Source: Liolophura sinensis (taxonomy: Eukaryota; Mollusca; Polyplacophora; Chitonida; Chitonidae). Taken from it: DNA of 64,000 bases. Location of the stretch: the NCBI RefSeq assembly GCF_032854445.1, contig NC_088295.1, positions 93,797,805-93,861,804 of the forward strand. Direction: 5' to 3'. The position numbers and the translations under genes are program-made. Within the stretch, counting starts at the first letter, position 1, and each line of letters begins with the position of its first letter. Shown in pieces: positions 50,708 to 62,345 of this stretch. The notes below the pieces were generated by a model, which made no database searches, was not told the origin of the DNA, and saw only the letters and a program-made list of their open reading frames with translations.

Positions 50708-51418
50708 CAGGGTCGGATACGCAACGATTTTCATGCCGGTTACCGCGCCCAAATTAAGAAATACCCCCAAATGCCCAAATAAACTTAACAAAACAGCCCA
50801 AATTCAAAGAACAATTCAAATTTAAATATTTGGCAAACACGAGAAAATTTAATGAGCAGTTTTTCGTTTCTCTGTTTTCATGGCCTCCATTTGTGATACA
50901 TCTGCCCCATCGACTAATGTGCAACCTTTTACCCTATCCCCAATTTTTGTGTTCTTCTGTCTTGTGGTACGTGTGTTTATAATACATTGTATGTGTGTAC
51001 AAGATCGTGACTCTGGAGGCGCTTAGGAACAAGGTGTAGCCTCATTTTGAGTGACCCCAAAACGCCTCGTGGTAGACCGAAAACAACCAGCCGATCGCAC
51101 AATATACAGAGTTCTAGCTATGTCAACTGTGTGAAATGCGCTGTCAATTTGATTTCATCTACCAGTGGAGGAATACGACGATTTCTTACTATTTCAAAAA
51201 ATAACCAGTCATTGGGACCTGTCTAAACAGGTACAGAAAACTCTTGTACTTCGACTGTGTCCTGCAAAATTTTACGCTTTTTTTTTTCAGGAGGCTTCGA
51301 CCCCCTAAACCCCCCCACCAGGGCATTGCCCTGGACCCATCAGGGCCAGCTGCCCCTAGCCCCCCCCGCCCCACCCGGCTGAAAGGGTGCCCAAATTAGA
51401 AGGCTGTCTCCAACCCTG
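50708..51418. mobile_element. Non-autonomous DNA transposon, 711 bp, with 5-bp target duplication
   Basis: The left end is CAGGGTCGGATACGC and the right end, reversed, is CAGGGTTGGAGACAG: inverted termini with about 11 of 13 matches. Direct GTCAA copies at 50703-50707 and 51419-51423 flank it. It lacks a transposase frame and includes a C-rich segment at 51295-51375, a composition I associate with repeats in invertebrate genomes. The ends and short duplication would suit a hAT-type element, but this is inference. Confidence 0.75.
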
Positions 51419-51423
51419 GTCAA

Positions 51424-52180
51424 GGTGGCATTGAGCTATTTCTTCAAAGCTTAACAGCTACTGTTTGAATCAGATTAGATGGCTGTCTGTACTCCTTTGG
51501 CCTCAAGCTGTACACAATTGGCAATACTGGGCCCAGTTTGCCATACATGTATGACAATTGCACATGTAGTATTTTATAACAAACATACGATAAAAAACGT
51601 TGTACACCTCCTTCTGAAACTGGGTGCAGGTCTAGTGATACACTCACCACCTGTATGTTGTCAATAAAGAGGACATTAAAAGAACATTATAATATACAAA
51701 TGGTATTATTTGAAAGTGTTACACTAGCCCAGTGCTATCTGGGAATCGTCTGTCAACATACAATATGATTTCCAAACAGCAGATCTATCATCCTAGAAAC
51801 AGGCGGCAGCCTGCCTATGTACAGTATATGTTGGTCACAGTGTCCAGTCTGCACGTATCTGGAATTAAGGGACACCATTCTTAGGAACATGCAACATAAT
51901 ATATGCAGCTCTGGACTCGGTCGTGGCTGTCAGCGAGAGGAATTGACGGGGGCGGCTACATGTAGATTAACATATCACAATGGGCTACTGACGGAACCAT
52001 TGCCAAGACCTATGTCTTCTTCAGGATAAACAATCAAGAAGCCCTGTTTAGAGCTGGGTACTTGGGGCTACAGGAGTCAGTAATGTATAGAAGAGAGAGA
52101 GGGAGGGAGGGAGGGAGGTGAAACAGTGTAATAGCGGCTGTGTTAACGTATCAGCCGTGTGGGTCCCCGTCCGCTACCGT
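51424..52180. other. Intron 1 stretch next to exon 1
   Basis: No gene recognised. A purine microsatellite (GA then GGGA repeats) lies at about 52093-52118, roughly 75 bases downstream of the exon 1 donor. Confidence 0.6.
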
Positions 52181-52190
52181 ACTTACTTAC

Positions 52191-52245
52191 CTGAATACTC
52201 CACTAGACACAAGGATATTATGCTTAAGATAAGCACAGTCGCCAT
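52191..52245 (-). CDS. Fas2: Exon 1: start codon and signal peptide
   Basis: The ATG lies in a good start context (A at -3, G at +4). It opens MATVLILSIISLCLVEYS, a typical hydrophobic secretion signal, and the exon ends with one base of the next codon (phase 1) at a strong donor, CAG|GTAAGT. Joining to exon 2 gives Gly-Ala-Gln-Ser, a plausible signal-peptidase region. The exon is too short to be found as an open frame and is inferred from the signal peptide, donor and matching phase. Its distance from exon 2 (34 kb) is large, so an alternative first exon is possible. Confidence 0.78.
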
Positions 52246-52520
52246 CTTCTTCTCTTCCCGTGACAAAACGTAATGACCAAATGATCGCCCGTCCTCCCGA
52301 TACGCAGCGCCGAAAGCGCAAAATCACCAAGGGTTAGGTGTAACTGTCTATATTAGCAGGCGTCTGAATGTCAGATGTGTTCTTCTTCCCTCGTTCACAA
52401 TGGCCCGGCCATACACCGCTCTGCTCGCTCCTCCTCACTTCACAGGCCGCGATATAGTCCCTCCTCAGCGATACTGCGCGCTCCAGATGTAAGTGGAAAG
52501 CAGGCGGTTGAGTACTCATA
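52246..52520 (-). promoter_or_regulatory. Probable 5'UTR and proximal promoter zone
   Basis: This stretch directly upstream of the start codon is visibly richer in CpG (clusters near 52285-52320, 52400-52485) than the CpG-poor intron 1 beside it, as expected at an unmethylated promoter. Weak TATA-like matches exist on the minus strand (near 52347 and 52452) but no convincing core promoter, so the transcription start cannot be placed. Confidence 0.4.
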
Positions 52521-54286
52521 CACACACAGAAGTTACCAGACGGTAATCAGTGTTGTGTTTAACGTTATATCGTTGCGTATGTCGTTGATTTAACGTTCAC
52601 CTGATGCGTATGAATATAATTGAAATAGATCGATAAAGCAGTCCGGAAAGTGATTATGTTTATATCAACGTATCCCAGGATGCAATTCTACAAACGCCTG
52701 TGGCGCGATGAAACGCTCTTTAAAATTAAGCCAGTCTGTCGCTGTACCTGTGTGGAAGGTTTTGACACCAGATAATGGCACATACTTTCAAGAGCACTGG
52801 GAAGCAGTTTTGAAACGCAAGAAAGGATTTGAAATCGTTTCATTTTAAGGTTGTAAGCTAAACATGATGAAGACAGAGAAAGCTCGAACCTTTCCCACAG
52901 ACGCCCCTTGGTCACCTGAAAGCACTGACCTACATACACGCATCACCTGTACAGTTTGGGGTTACAGTACAACTAAGAAGATGACGTTAGACATGTTAAA
53001 GTATACTGACACGAAATTGCACTGCACGATATTTTATCAGCGTAATATGATCCGAACAGGTTCTTCCTTGTATTAATTCGGGTAAACTTATGCGACATTT
53101 TGGTGATTTAGGTGGGAGGTTAGCAAGCATAACAGTGCAAAATCGTTCACTTATCAATTTTACATACATACGTGTAACTGCTGTATTTTGTACACTCGTT
53201 TTGACATGGAACTCAACTTTCGATTTACTGAAAACCGTATTTCGGCTGTGGGTTCTAGAAATATCTGGGTTTAAGCATAATTCTATATAAATGCTACAGA
53301 AACATTATATACTTTTCAAATCCTCCACAGGGTATGAATTAAAATTCTATAGACAAATGTAAAATTTAATTATCACATTAATTACATCGTCCGTTTCCTC
53401 AAACATAAAAAATCCAAATTAGACTGTAAGTATTACGTCAACTCGGCGAAGAAAGACTTTTTTCTACTGTATCCATTGCATTATGGTGGGAGGAAACGGG
53501 TCTGAGGCCAGAGGAAAGCCACCATCATATGCAGGTTGATGCCAATCCGATTCCGGGTGGAAACTAATTATATACAGAGTGCGTTGTGAATGGAACCTGC
53601 TGTCATACGGCGTTGACCCCCTGCTTAAATGTGGAATGTGAAAAAAAGCTCCCCACTCACCTCCCAACGAGTCATATCCCCTTAAAAATATTGCTCGATC
53701 GGTAAGACTGTGCCGGCAAACGGTCACATGCGCCCCGCCAACCTTTTGGCACTTGTCCCCAATACATTATACGAACAAAGAGAATGGGTGAGTCCACAAA
53801 TTCGCTGTTCAATTCCGCCACTGAGCCTACAAGCCCACAACAGAAGAAGAATGGTCATTATTTTGTCCAAATGGCTCCAAGGCTGACAAGCCACTATAAC
53901 CAAGCCCTGCACCAAGTTTAATACGATGCAATGGTTTGGAAAAAAGCCCCTGACCAGCCGGGTACCGAGGTACCGATAAGGGACTAATAACCGGTATAGC
54001 TTAGTGTTATTCGTCACTAAATAATTACTGATTTGGAACCATTTTTAACATAGGTGCATGATATGGCCACGGTATTGGCTTATGACAAAATTGTAATTTT
54101 CCTTCTTTCTCTGATCAGCTAAAGAGAATGATTCTAATAATGACAGAGAATTATTATCAAGCACGTTATTAACTTACTCATTTCCTGGGTTCTTTTGATC
54201 AGTGTTGCATGCCAAGGTGAAGAATATGTAATTTTATACCATCCTTATGCACGTTTATTGAAGAAACCAGGTACCAAGGAGCAAAC
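52521..54286. other. Upstream region, with a SINE fragment
   Basis: It holds a SINE remnant at about 53472-53540 (TTGCATTATGGTGGGAGGAA, minus orientation). Open frames up to 97 codons are unrecognised. No further exon or gene is supported. Confidence 0.5.
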
Positions 54287-54570
54287 GCCGACTTCTCGTC
54301 AGTTACTTGCGGCCTGCGATGTCTCGTCAGTTACTGGCGACCTGCGACATCTCGTCAGATACAGGCGACCTGCGACGGCTCGTTAGTTACTGGCGACCTG
54401 CGACGTCTTGTCAGTTACTGGCGACCTGCGACGTCTCGTCAGTTACTGGCGACCTACAATGTCTCGTCAGTTACTGGCGACCTGCAACATCTCGTCAGTT
54501 ACAGTGGGCCTGCAACGTCTCGTCAGTTACTGGCGACCTGCGATGTCTCGTCAGTTACTGGCAGCCTGCT
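54287..54570. repeat. 28-bp minisatellite, about 10 copies, upstream of the gene
   Basis: The unit is GACCTGCGACGTCTCGTCAG followed by TTACTGGC, rich in CpG. Copies vary by a few substitutions and the array decays at both ends. Confidence 0.93.
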
Positions 54571-54775
54571 GTAAGCCTTCATTTAGCCTACATATCCTTG
54601 TTTCTATCGAAATAAACGCTATACATGTAGATTGGAATAATGTAAGTGCCCTGTAAGCCACTGATTTAACTCGGTCACGTGATGTGACATTAGCAATACA
54701 TTGTATAAACGCAGTGTAACAACACATCCGAATTCCATATGCTCGCCCACCAAGTGTGTATATGTACATGTATGC

Positions 54776-54835
54776 ATGTTTGGGGTTTTACATCGCCCTT
54801 AAAAATTTTTCAATCATATTACGACGACCAGTCAC
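54776..54835 (-). mobile_element. Short SINE tail remnant
   Basis: GGGGTTTTACATCGCCCTTA then AAATTTTTCAATCATATTACGACGACC resembles the SINE tail in minus orientation; strongly truncated. Confidence 0.5.
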
Positions 54836-54885
54836 TAGGTATTTGTATACATATAGGAATCCAAGTCAAAAGCCCAGGCGGAAAA

Positions 54886-55075
54886 TAGCCTCGCCGACAA
54901 AACCCCCGGCGAACAATATCCCCGCCGACAAAACCCCTGCACACAATAGCCCCGTCGACAAAAACCCCAGCGGACAATGGCCCCGTCGACAAAACCTCTG
55001 CGGACAATAGCCCCGCCGAGAAAAAACCCGGCGAACAATAGCCCCGCCGAGAAAAACCCCGGCGGACATAAACCC
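54886..55075. repeat. ~30-bp CpG-rich repeat, about 6 copies
   Basis: The unit is CCCCGCCGACAAAACCCC followed by (T/G)GCGGACAATAG, with small length changes. High CpG content stands out against AT-rich neighbours. Confidence 0.9.
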
Positions 55076-56448
55076 CTTCGTCTTATTCAACTAATAAAAC
55101 ATGTCCGACAGTCACATGATGTTAAATATTTGTTGACGAGAATTACATATAGTGTGACTTCGTTTGCCAAATAAAAATTTGCCATTAAAAAAGAAGTCCC
55201 TGTCGAGCACTTAGGTTTAACACTCTCTTCTCATAACCCCTGTACACACGTTTTCAAACCAATATGGTCAAACTAATAGTCAAACTAATTATCCAGTACG
55301 TATCGTCAAGCAAGTAGTAAGTTTATTCTCAGAAGAATCTACAACTATAATCAATAATTCACATTATCACCTCACGCATGCCATAACATATGCTTTTTAA
55401 GTCCGTTTATAGGCACCGTGTGCAGATTTAGTTGTTCCATGTAACAGATGTATTTGAAAATATAGATTATTTAGAAATTTGAACCAAATCTTATTTTAGT
55501 TTACAAGAAAAATATCATTTTCTAAAACAAAAAAAAATAAAAAATCCATTTTTGGTAAGTTTTTCTGTAATTTCTGTTTTGTAAGTAAAACATGGATGTA
55601 TATGATCTAGTACAAATTATTCGGAATCACAAAATTGCAAATTGCAAAAGCTGACAAACTGACAAAAGACGAACTTTTCGACACCCCAAATAAAATATCC
55701 ATTTGTTAACAGCGCAGGAAAACATGGTTTCGACTTCATCGTTTTTGTTCTTATTGTTTTTATTTCATGATTTTACGTATACTTATGGACATATAGGCCA
55801 ATATCGTCAAAATTATCCCACAGACTGATATTTAGCAGTAAAAGAAGCAATAAAAAGGCTCGGACTATTTCTTTTGTTTTCTGAGTATAGAACGATTCCA
55901 GCTACAAGTCTTGGAATCAACCATGCATAGTCGATATCATGTAAAATATATTTCTTGGACAGAAACGATCGGCATATTCATAAGACCTGTGTTCTTATCG
56001 GAATGAAAATCCAACACAAGCTTCAACAGCAATTGTCTACCATATTTGCAGATTTCTTTGTTTTCAGAACTTGGGATGGAAGTTAAGCATTCTGTATGCC
56101 CTTGACAGAAAACAGCTCTGTCCGATTTCGAGCCAAGCAAAAATAAAAACGATTTCATCAACAAACTGTTAGATTACATACTGTTTGAACGAGTAAGAAG
56201 GGGTTCTATTGGGTTATATTTATTATTACGTAATCACAGTCACGTGATTGTCTTGATGGCATCATGCATCCAGTAATATATTGTAATAGGTAAAACTATT
56301 CGTTTCATTCAGGAAACTGTGTTGGCATAAGCATAGTGTTTTGTTCTCTGATACAATCGGAGCATGTATTGTTGTGCTGTTAAGGGGTCATAAATGTTGT
56401 GCGCGTATAGACTTAGGAAGAATGGGGAGTTTCCATTTCAGTCAGAAT
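55076..56448. other. Upstream stretch without recognised features
   Basis: AT-rich sequence with no gene, repeat or mobile element recognised. Confidence 0.5.
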
Positions 56449-57756
56449 TGCAGATGTGTTCAAGAACACAACTTCAGTTGTTGTGTTCAAGCACACAATT
56501 GCAGTTGTAGCAATCTAACACTTAACTACAGTTGTGGCAGTCTAATACATAATTGCCGTTTCTGTGGCAATGTATCACGTAACTGCAGTTGTTGTTGCAG
56601 TCCAACACGTAACTATAATTGCTGTGGCAACAGTTGTTGTGGCAGTCTAATACGTTATTGCAGATGCTGTGACATTCTAACACGTAATTGCATTTGTTGT
56701 GGTAGTCTAATACGTAATTGCAGTTGTTATTGCAGTTGTTATTTCAGTCGTAATTGCCAGAACTGTAGTTACTTGTTAGACTGTCACAACAACTGCAATC
56801 GCGTTTTAGATAGCCTAACAAGTGACTACATTTCTTGCGGCAGCAGCTGTTCTGGCAGGCTAACACGCAATTGTAGTTGTTGTGGCAGTTTAACACGTAA
56901 CTGCAGTTGCTGTTGCAGTCTAACTAGTAATTATAGTTGTTGAGGCTGCCTAACAGGTAAGTGCAGTTGTGGCAGGCTAATAAGTAACTAAAGTTGTTGT
57001 GGCAGTCTAACACGTAATTGCAGATGTTGTGGCTGTCTAACACGCAATTGCAGATGTTGTGGCAGTCTAACACGTAATTACATTTGTTGTGGCAGTCTAA
57101 CACGTAATTGCAGTTGTTGTGGCAGTCTAACACGTAATTGCAATTGTTGTGGCAGTCTAATACGTAATTGCAGATGTTGGCAGTCTAACACGTAATTGCA
57201 GATGTTGTGGCAGTGTAACACGTAATTGCAGTTGTTGTGGCCGTCTAACATGTAATTGCAGATGTTGTGGCAGTGTAACACGTAATTGCAGATGTTGTGG
57301 CAGTCTAACATGTAATTGCAGATGTGGTGGCAGTCTAACACGTAATTGCAGTTAGTGTGGCAGTCTAACACGTAATTGCAGATGTTGTGGCAGTCTAACA
57401 CGTAATTGCGGTTGTTGTGGCAATCTAACACGTAATTGCAATTGTTGTGGCAGTCTAACACGTAATTACAATTGTTGTGGCAGTCTAACACATAATTGCA
57501 GATGTTGGCAGTCTAACACGTAATTGCAGATGTTGTGGCAGTGTAACACGTAATTGCAGTTGTTGTGGCCGTCTAACATGTAATTGCAGATGTTGTGGCA
57601 GTGTAACACGTAATTGCAGATGTTGTGACAGTCTAACACGTAATTGCAGATATTGTGGCAGTCTAACACGTAATTGCAGATGTTGTGGCAGTGTAACACG
57701 TAACTGCAGATGTTGTGGCAGTCTAACACGTAATTGCAGTTAGTATGGCAGTCTAA
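56449..57756. repeat. 30-bp minisatellite, about 43 copies, upstream of the gene
   Basis: The unit is CAGTCTAACACGTAATTGCA then GATGTTGTGG. Copies are diverged at the left (56449-57000) and homogeneous at the right. A unit lacking 3 bases (GATGTTGGCAG) recurs at about 57172 and 57500, part of an internal duplication with an offset of 328 bases. As 30 is a multiple of three, it reads as a 10-residue Cys-rich repeat on the plus strand; I do not support coding. Confidence 0.95.
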
Positions 57757-57764
57757 AACCATCT

Positions 57765-57930
57765 CATGATCGTGGCTCGTCAGCGCGGCTCGTCATCACG
57801 GTTGGTCATCACAGCTCCTCGCGGCTTGTCGGCGCGTTTCGTCATCACGGCTGGTTGTGCCTCGTCATCACAGTTCGTCGTAACTCGTCATCACAGCTCG
57901 TCGTGTCTCGCCACCACGGCTCACTATCAC
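57765..57930. repeat. Degenerate ~15-bp repeat next to the 30-bp array
   Basis: Imperfect copies of CTCGTCATCACGGCT and variants (GTCGGCGCG, CTCGTCATCACAG), CpG-rich, beginning right after the 30-bp array ends. Confidence 0.8.
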
Positions 57931-59300
57931 GTACAATAGGGACCGTCTTCTTTGAAGGCCTAAATTTAAAGGTTGATAAATCCTGCACAGCAACTTCGTA
58001 CATGTACGTAAGCATGACCCGCCAGCATTTATAAACAGGAAATACCAAGGGGAATGAATTCACATGCAGGCGTTTATATAAGGGTTTAATGGTCTTAAAT
58101 CCGACTCTAAGGTTGTTTTTTAAATGTTAAAAATCTTGTGTACTCTAACATTATTTTACAACTCACAAACAATAACAGTTTAAGCGATTGGCAATTACAT
58201 TTTACGGCATTTAACATATTGTATTATTTTATATGATATTTTTACAGAAAAAAATGACATTTTAAGGTTTGTGATTTAACAAAGTGGGAACTAAGTAATG
58301 ACAAGTATGCGCTGGATTTAATTCAGGTATATTATTTATCGGGGTACATTAAGTTTAATGTATTTCAATCATATGTATTTAACATTGATTCATGTGAATC
58401 GAAGACGCACAAGACGTTTGCACAGAGGGCGGGCAGGTAAATGTATAGACTACTGTGTATTCGACTCTTGCATGGTTGTAACTTAGAGGCCGGCTATTGC
58501 TTCAGCTGAGATACATGTGTCGAATATAGGTGCCTATGTGAAAGCTGGGACACTGTCCTGGATGATAAGATCTACACATAACTTGAATCAAAGTGTCCAA
58601 GTGGTTGACAGAAAATGTGCTTTTAAACTTGCAGCATAATTAATGACCACTGACTTAGCGCATTCCCTGGCCAGTGCGCCTGTTTTCCGGTGTAGACGGG
58701 CCTGCAGCCTGGCTTATATTCATGGACACACTAATAAGCCTATTGCAGCCTTACGATCCCCCTCTGGGCGGCTTCGGAAGTGACCGAGAGGGAAGCGGTC
58801 ATTAAACATGTCTCCAGAAACCGCCACCGGCAAATGGTCAGAAAAGGTCAAATTCCGGGCGAGTTGTCCAAGAGAAATGTCAAATGTCTCGGTGTGACCG
58901 CTGCAACTCGCGGCAGGCTCCGATCCGATCGGCTGCATGACGGTGCACGTGGAGGGGGAGTGCGTTACAACACCATACTAAAGCACACTTGAAAAGTTTA
59001 TGTCACGACAGATTCCTCACTGTTACCAAACAACACACACGCTCAAACTAACAAGTCACTGCATGGGCTGGTCGTCAGGGCCAATGCAGTTTGCTATCCC
59101 ATGATCATGTATATATGGGCGAAAACATACTTGAAGTCAGATGAAATTGTTGAATATTTCTAGGGTGGTTTGCAGTGGTCAAACAGTTGTCAGTTCCACT
59201 TATACTGACTAAATCTGTGTTATATTTTGTACAAGGAAACCAAAATAGCTTACAATTTAACTGTCCCCTTATAGAAAGACTTATTTTTGTTTCTTTTAAT
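57931..59300. other. Upstream stretch without recognised genes
   Basis: Mostly AT-rich with a more GC-rich island at 58640-58970. Open frames on either strand there (up to 72 codons) carry no recognised domain. Confidence 0.5.
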
Positions 59301-59304
59301 ACAT

Positions 59305-59563
59305 ATGTATTTATTTATTTAATTAATTGTTTTTGTTTTTACCGTATTCTCAAAATATTTCTCTATATATACGACGGCGGCCAGCATTTTGCAGGGTAAA
59401 AACCAGGCAAGTATCCGGGAAAAGACACGGCCATCCACAAGTTGCTACCAGACCTTTTAGGTACGACGGGGGAGGGGGGGGGGGCAGCATGAGCTGGACT
59501 TGAACTCACGGAGACCGTTTAAGTGAATGGCTCTCTCACCATTCATCCACAGACGCCCCCAGT
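59305..59563 (-). mobile_element. SINE, old copy with an internal poly-G insertion
   Basis: Tail TATTTATTTATTTAATTAAT, middle ACGACGGCGGCCAGCATTTT, AGCTGGACTTGAACTCACGG, and head end CCACAGACGCCCC in minus orientation. A run of G (59469-59484) lies where other copies have GGCCGGAGAGGAAGCC. Confidence 0.82.
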
Positions 59564-60487
59564 GAACTATTTGTAGGCGGAATGGAGAACACAGTTTAGT
59601 ATCAAAGGCGGGGATATTTACAAATGGTGAAAGCAAATTACAAAATAGCCACAAGGTTAACCTCAAAACGCTATATTGAAATAATTCAAATACAAGGGCA
59701 TTAATTTATCAATATATCAGAATACTGGAATATACCAGATATTAAATCGAAAATAAATTTACTTAGACGTACATGTATATGAATATATAAATGTACAAAT
59801 ATGTATTGTCCGGTCACTATGTAACGTTATTTTCCGTTCTCTTGAAAGTGTTTACATAGGGTCAGTCCACAGCTAAACACCGCTGAAAAGTTTATCGTCA
59901 CAATATAAATTAAAGAGAATATCCTGTCATTCCAATCACAACACAACCCGTAGGCCTAACACTAAAATATTGGCATCTTCAATTCCGTTAACTCCAACGA
60001 ACTTAAAAATTGTCAGCCAGACGTTAGTTTATTGCTAAAAGACACAGTCGTTCTTATTTCCCCAGTTTGGATCAGTAAGACACGACGAAATACTTGCTCA
60101 CAAATATCCTAGTTGAGTACATGCATGTCGCGTAACACTGTGCACCTGAATATCTCGTGTTCACACGAGGGAAATTCACTGACTGCACTACACTGCACAG
60201 AGTGCCACACGGAGTCTTTAAATCCTGTAGAAGCCTAGTCTGCTGAACATCGACACAAATTACATGGCGTCGAATGTTCGGCAACCCTTTTTATACCAAT
60301 ACCGTGCTAAGGCACGATACGATTTGTCTGCTTTAAAAACATTTACTGTGGAGACAGTACAAAGCAGGTTGACTGGAATTCAGTTACGAGATGAACAATA
60401 GACAATGTACTTTCATTGAAATTTCTGAGGACATTACATGAATATTGAGACATTTACTTATATCATATTACTTAGACGAAACGATTG
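59564..60487. other. Upstream stretch without recognised features
   Basis: No gene, array or mobile element recognised. Confidence 0.5.
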
Positions 60488-62305
60488 ACATTCAGCCACA
60501 GCCAGACACCTGACAAATCTCCTGACGTAATACCACAGCCTGGCACCTCACGAACCTCCTGACATAGGGTCACAGTCTGACACCTAGCGAACCTCCTGAC
60601 GTAAGGCCACAGCCTGGCACCTGGCGAATCACTTGACGTAAAACCACAGCCTGGCACCTGACGAATCTCCTGACGAAAGGCCACAGTCTGACACCTAGCG
60701 AACCTCCTAACGTAAGGCCACATCCTGGCACCTGACGAATCTCCTGACGTAATGCCACAGCCAGACACCTGACGAATATCCTGACGTAAGGCCACAGGCT
60801 GAAATCCTGACGAATCTCCTGACGTAAGGCCACAGCCAGACACCTGACGAATCTCTTGACGTCACCTGACGTCTGGCCGGCACCTGACGTAAGGCCATAA
60901 CTTGACACCTGACGAACCTCCTGACGTAAGGACGCAGCGAGACACCTGACGAATCTCCTGACGTAAGGCCACAGCCAGACACCTGACGAATGTCCTGACG
61001 TAAGGCCACAGTCTGACACCTGACGAATCTCCTGACATAAAGACAACATCCTGGCACCTGACGAACTTCCCGACGTAAGGACACAGCCTGGCACCTGACA
61101 AATCCCCTGACATAAGGCCACAGTCTGACACCTGGCGAAACTCCTGACATAGGGCCACAGCCAGACACCTGACGAATCTCCTGACGTAAGGCCACAGCCA
61201 GACACCTGACGAATATCCTGACGTAATGCCACAGCCAGACACCTGACGAATCTCCTGACGTAAGGCCACAGCCAGACACCTGACGAATCTCCTGACGTAA
61301 GGCCACAGCCAGACACCTGACGAATATCCTGACGTAATGCCACAGCCAGACACCTGACGAATCTCCTGACGTAAGGCCACAGCCAGACACCTGACGAATA
61401 TCCTGACGTAATGCCACAGCCAGACACCTGACGAATATCCTGACGTAAGGCCACAGCCAGACACCTGACGAGTCTCCCGACGTAAGACTACAGCCAGACA
61501 CCTGACGTAAGGCCACAGCCAGACACCTGACGTAAGGCCACAGCCCGGCACCTGACGTAAGGCCACAGCCTGACGCCTGACGAATCTCCTGACATAAGTC
61601 TACAGCCTGACCCCTGACGAATCTCCTGACGTAAGGCCACAGCCTGACACCTGACGATTCTCCTGACGTAAGGCCGCAGTCTGACGACACCTGGCGAAAC
61701 TCCTGACGTAAGGCCACAGCCTGACACCTGACGAACCGACTGACATAAGTCCACAGTCTGACACTTGACGAAGCGACTGACGTAAGGTCACAGCCCAATA
61801 CATGGCGAACCGACTGACGTAATGCCACAGCCAGATAGCTGGCGAACATCCTGGTGTAAAGGCCAAAGCCTGACACCTGGCGAACCTCCTTACGTAAGGC
61901 CACAGCCAGATACCAAACGAATCTCCTGACGTAAGCACACAGCCTGACACCTGACGAATCTCCTGACGTAAGGCCACAGCCTCACACCTGACGAACCGAC
62001 TGACATAAGTCCACAGCCTGACACCTGACGAACCGACTGACGTAAGGCCACAGCCACATACATGGCTAACCGACTGACGTAATGCCACAGCCAGATAGCT
62101 GGCGAACGTCCTGGCATAAAGGTCAAAGCCAGACACCTGGCGAACCTCCTGACGTAAGGCCACAGCCAGATATCTGACGAACCTCCTGACGTTATGCCGT
62201 AGCCAGCTATCTGGCAAACCTCCTGACGTAAGACCACAGATACCTGGCGAACCTCTTGACGTAAGGCCACAGCCCAGACACCTGACGAACCTCCTGATGT
62301 TAAGC
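60488..62305. repeat. 37-bp minisatellite (array A), about 49 copies
   Basis: The unit is CACCTGACGAATCTCCTGAC then GTAAGGCCACAGCCAGA. Variants include GAACCGACTGACG and GAACATCCTGG. On the minus strand it is nearly stop-free in all frames, giving an artefactual 398-codon frame. It shares the core CGTAAGGCCACAGCC with array B in reverse orientation. Confidence 0.96.
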
Positions 62306-62345
62306 CAGAGTCAGCGCGCCATGTTGTCTGGCTCTGGCCTTATGT
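62293..62345. repeat. Hairpin at the junction of arrays A and B
   Basis: TAAGCCAGAGTCAG on the left pairs with CTGGCTCTGGCCTTA on the right (one mismatch, one bulge) around a loop of about 13 bases. This is exactly where the shared core switches strand between the arrays. Confidence 0.8.

Larger units (their letters stand above)
18143..52190 (-). other. Intron 1, about 34 kb
   Basis: The intron is bounded by the exon 1 donor GTAAGT and the exon 2 acceptor TTTTCAG. It contains at least nine tandem arrays, several SINE copies, a MITE and a DNA transposon, described separately. No exon-like open frame with splice signals and recognisable protein similarity was seen inside it on either strand. 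Large first introns in cell adhesion genes often hold enhancers, but none can be identified from sequence alone. Confidence 0.75.
429..52245 (-). other. Fas2: Gene span (5' part) of an NCAM/fasciclin-2-like adhesion molecule, 14 exons
   Basis: Fourteen minus-strand exons joined at GT-AG junctions give 1998 coding bases, exactly 666 codons, without a stop. Order: signal peptide (residues 1 to about 19), Ig1 (about 20-121), Ig2 (122-210), Ig3 (211-305), Ig4 (306-412), Ig5 (413-514), FN3-1 (515-623), FN3-2 (from 624, incomplete). Five Ig plus two FN3 domains is the ectodomain plan of NCAM, insect fasciclin 2 and molluscan apCAM, surface proteins for homophilic adhesion in axon bundling and synapse remodelling. 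Each Ig half-pair carries one Cys of the core disulfide, a Trp after the first Cys, and a Y-x-C before the second. Every domain is split over two exons and bounded by phase-1 introns. The transmembrane or GPI end and cytoplasmic tail are outside the window, so the membrane form cannot be told. Other Ig/FN3 proteins such as L1 or contactin are less likely from domain count. The symbol is a family assignment, not proven orthology. Confidence 0.88.

Noticed and set aside
56341-56943. A Cys-rich 200-codon frame (SLTRNCSCCG type) resembling a keratin-associated or metal-binding protein
   Set aside because: It is the 30-bp array read in frame; the minus strand is equally open, and the frame stops within the array.
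60707-61903. A 398-codon open frame on the minus strand, with several overlapping frames
   Set aside because: The 37-bp unit is stop-free on that strand in every frame, so the protein cycles through three readings of one repeat. No start or splice context.
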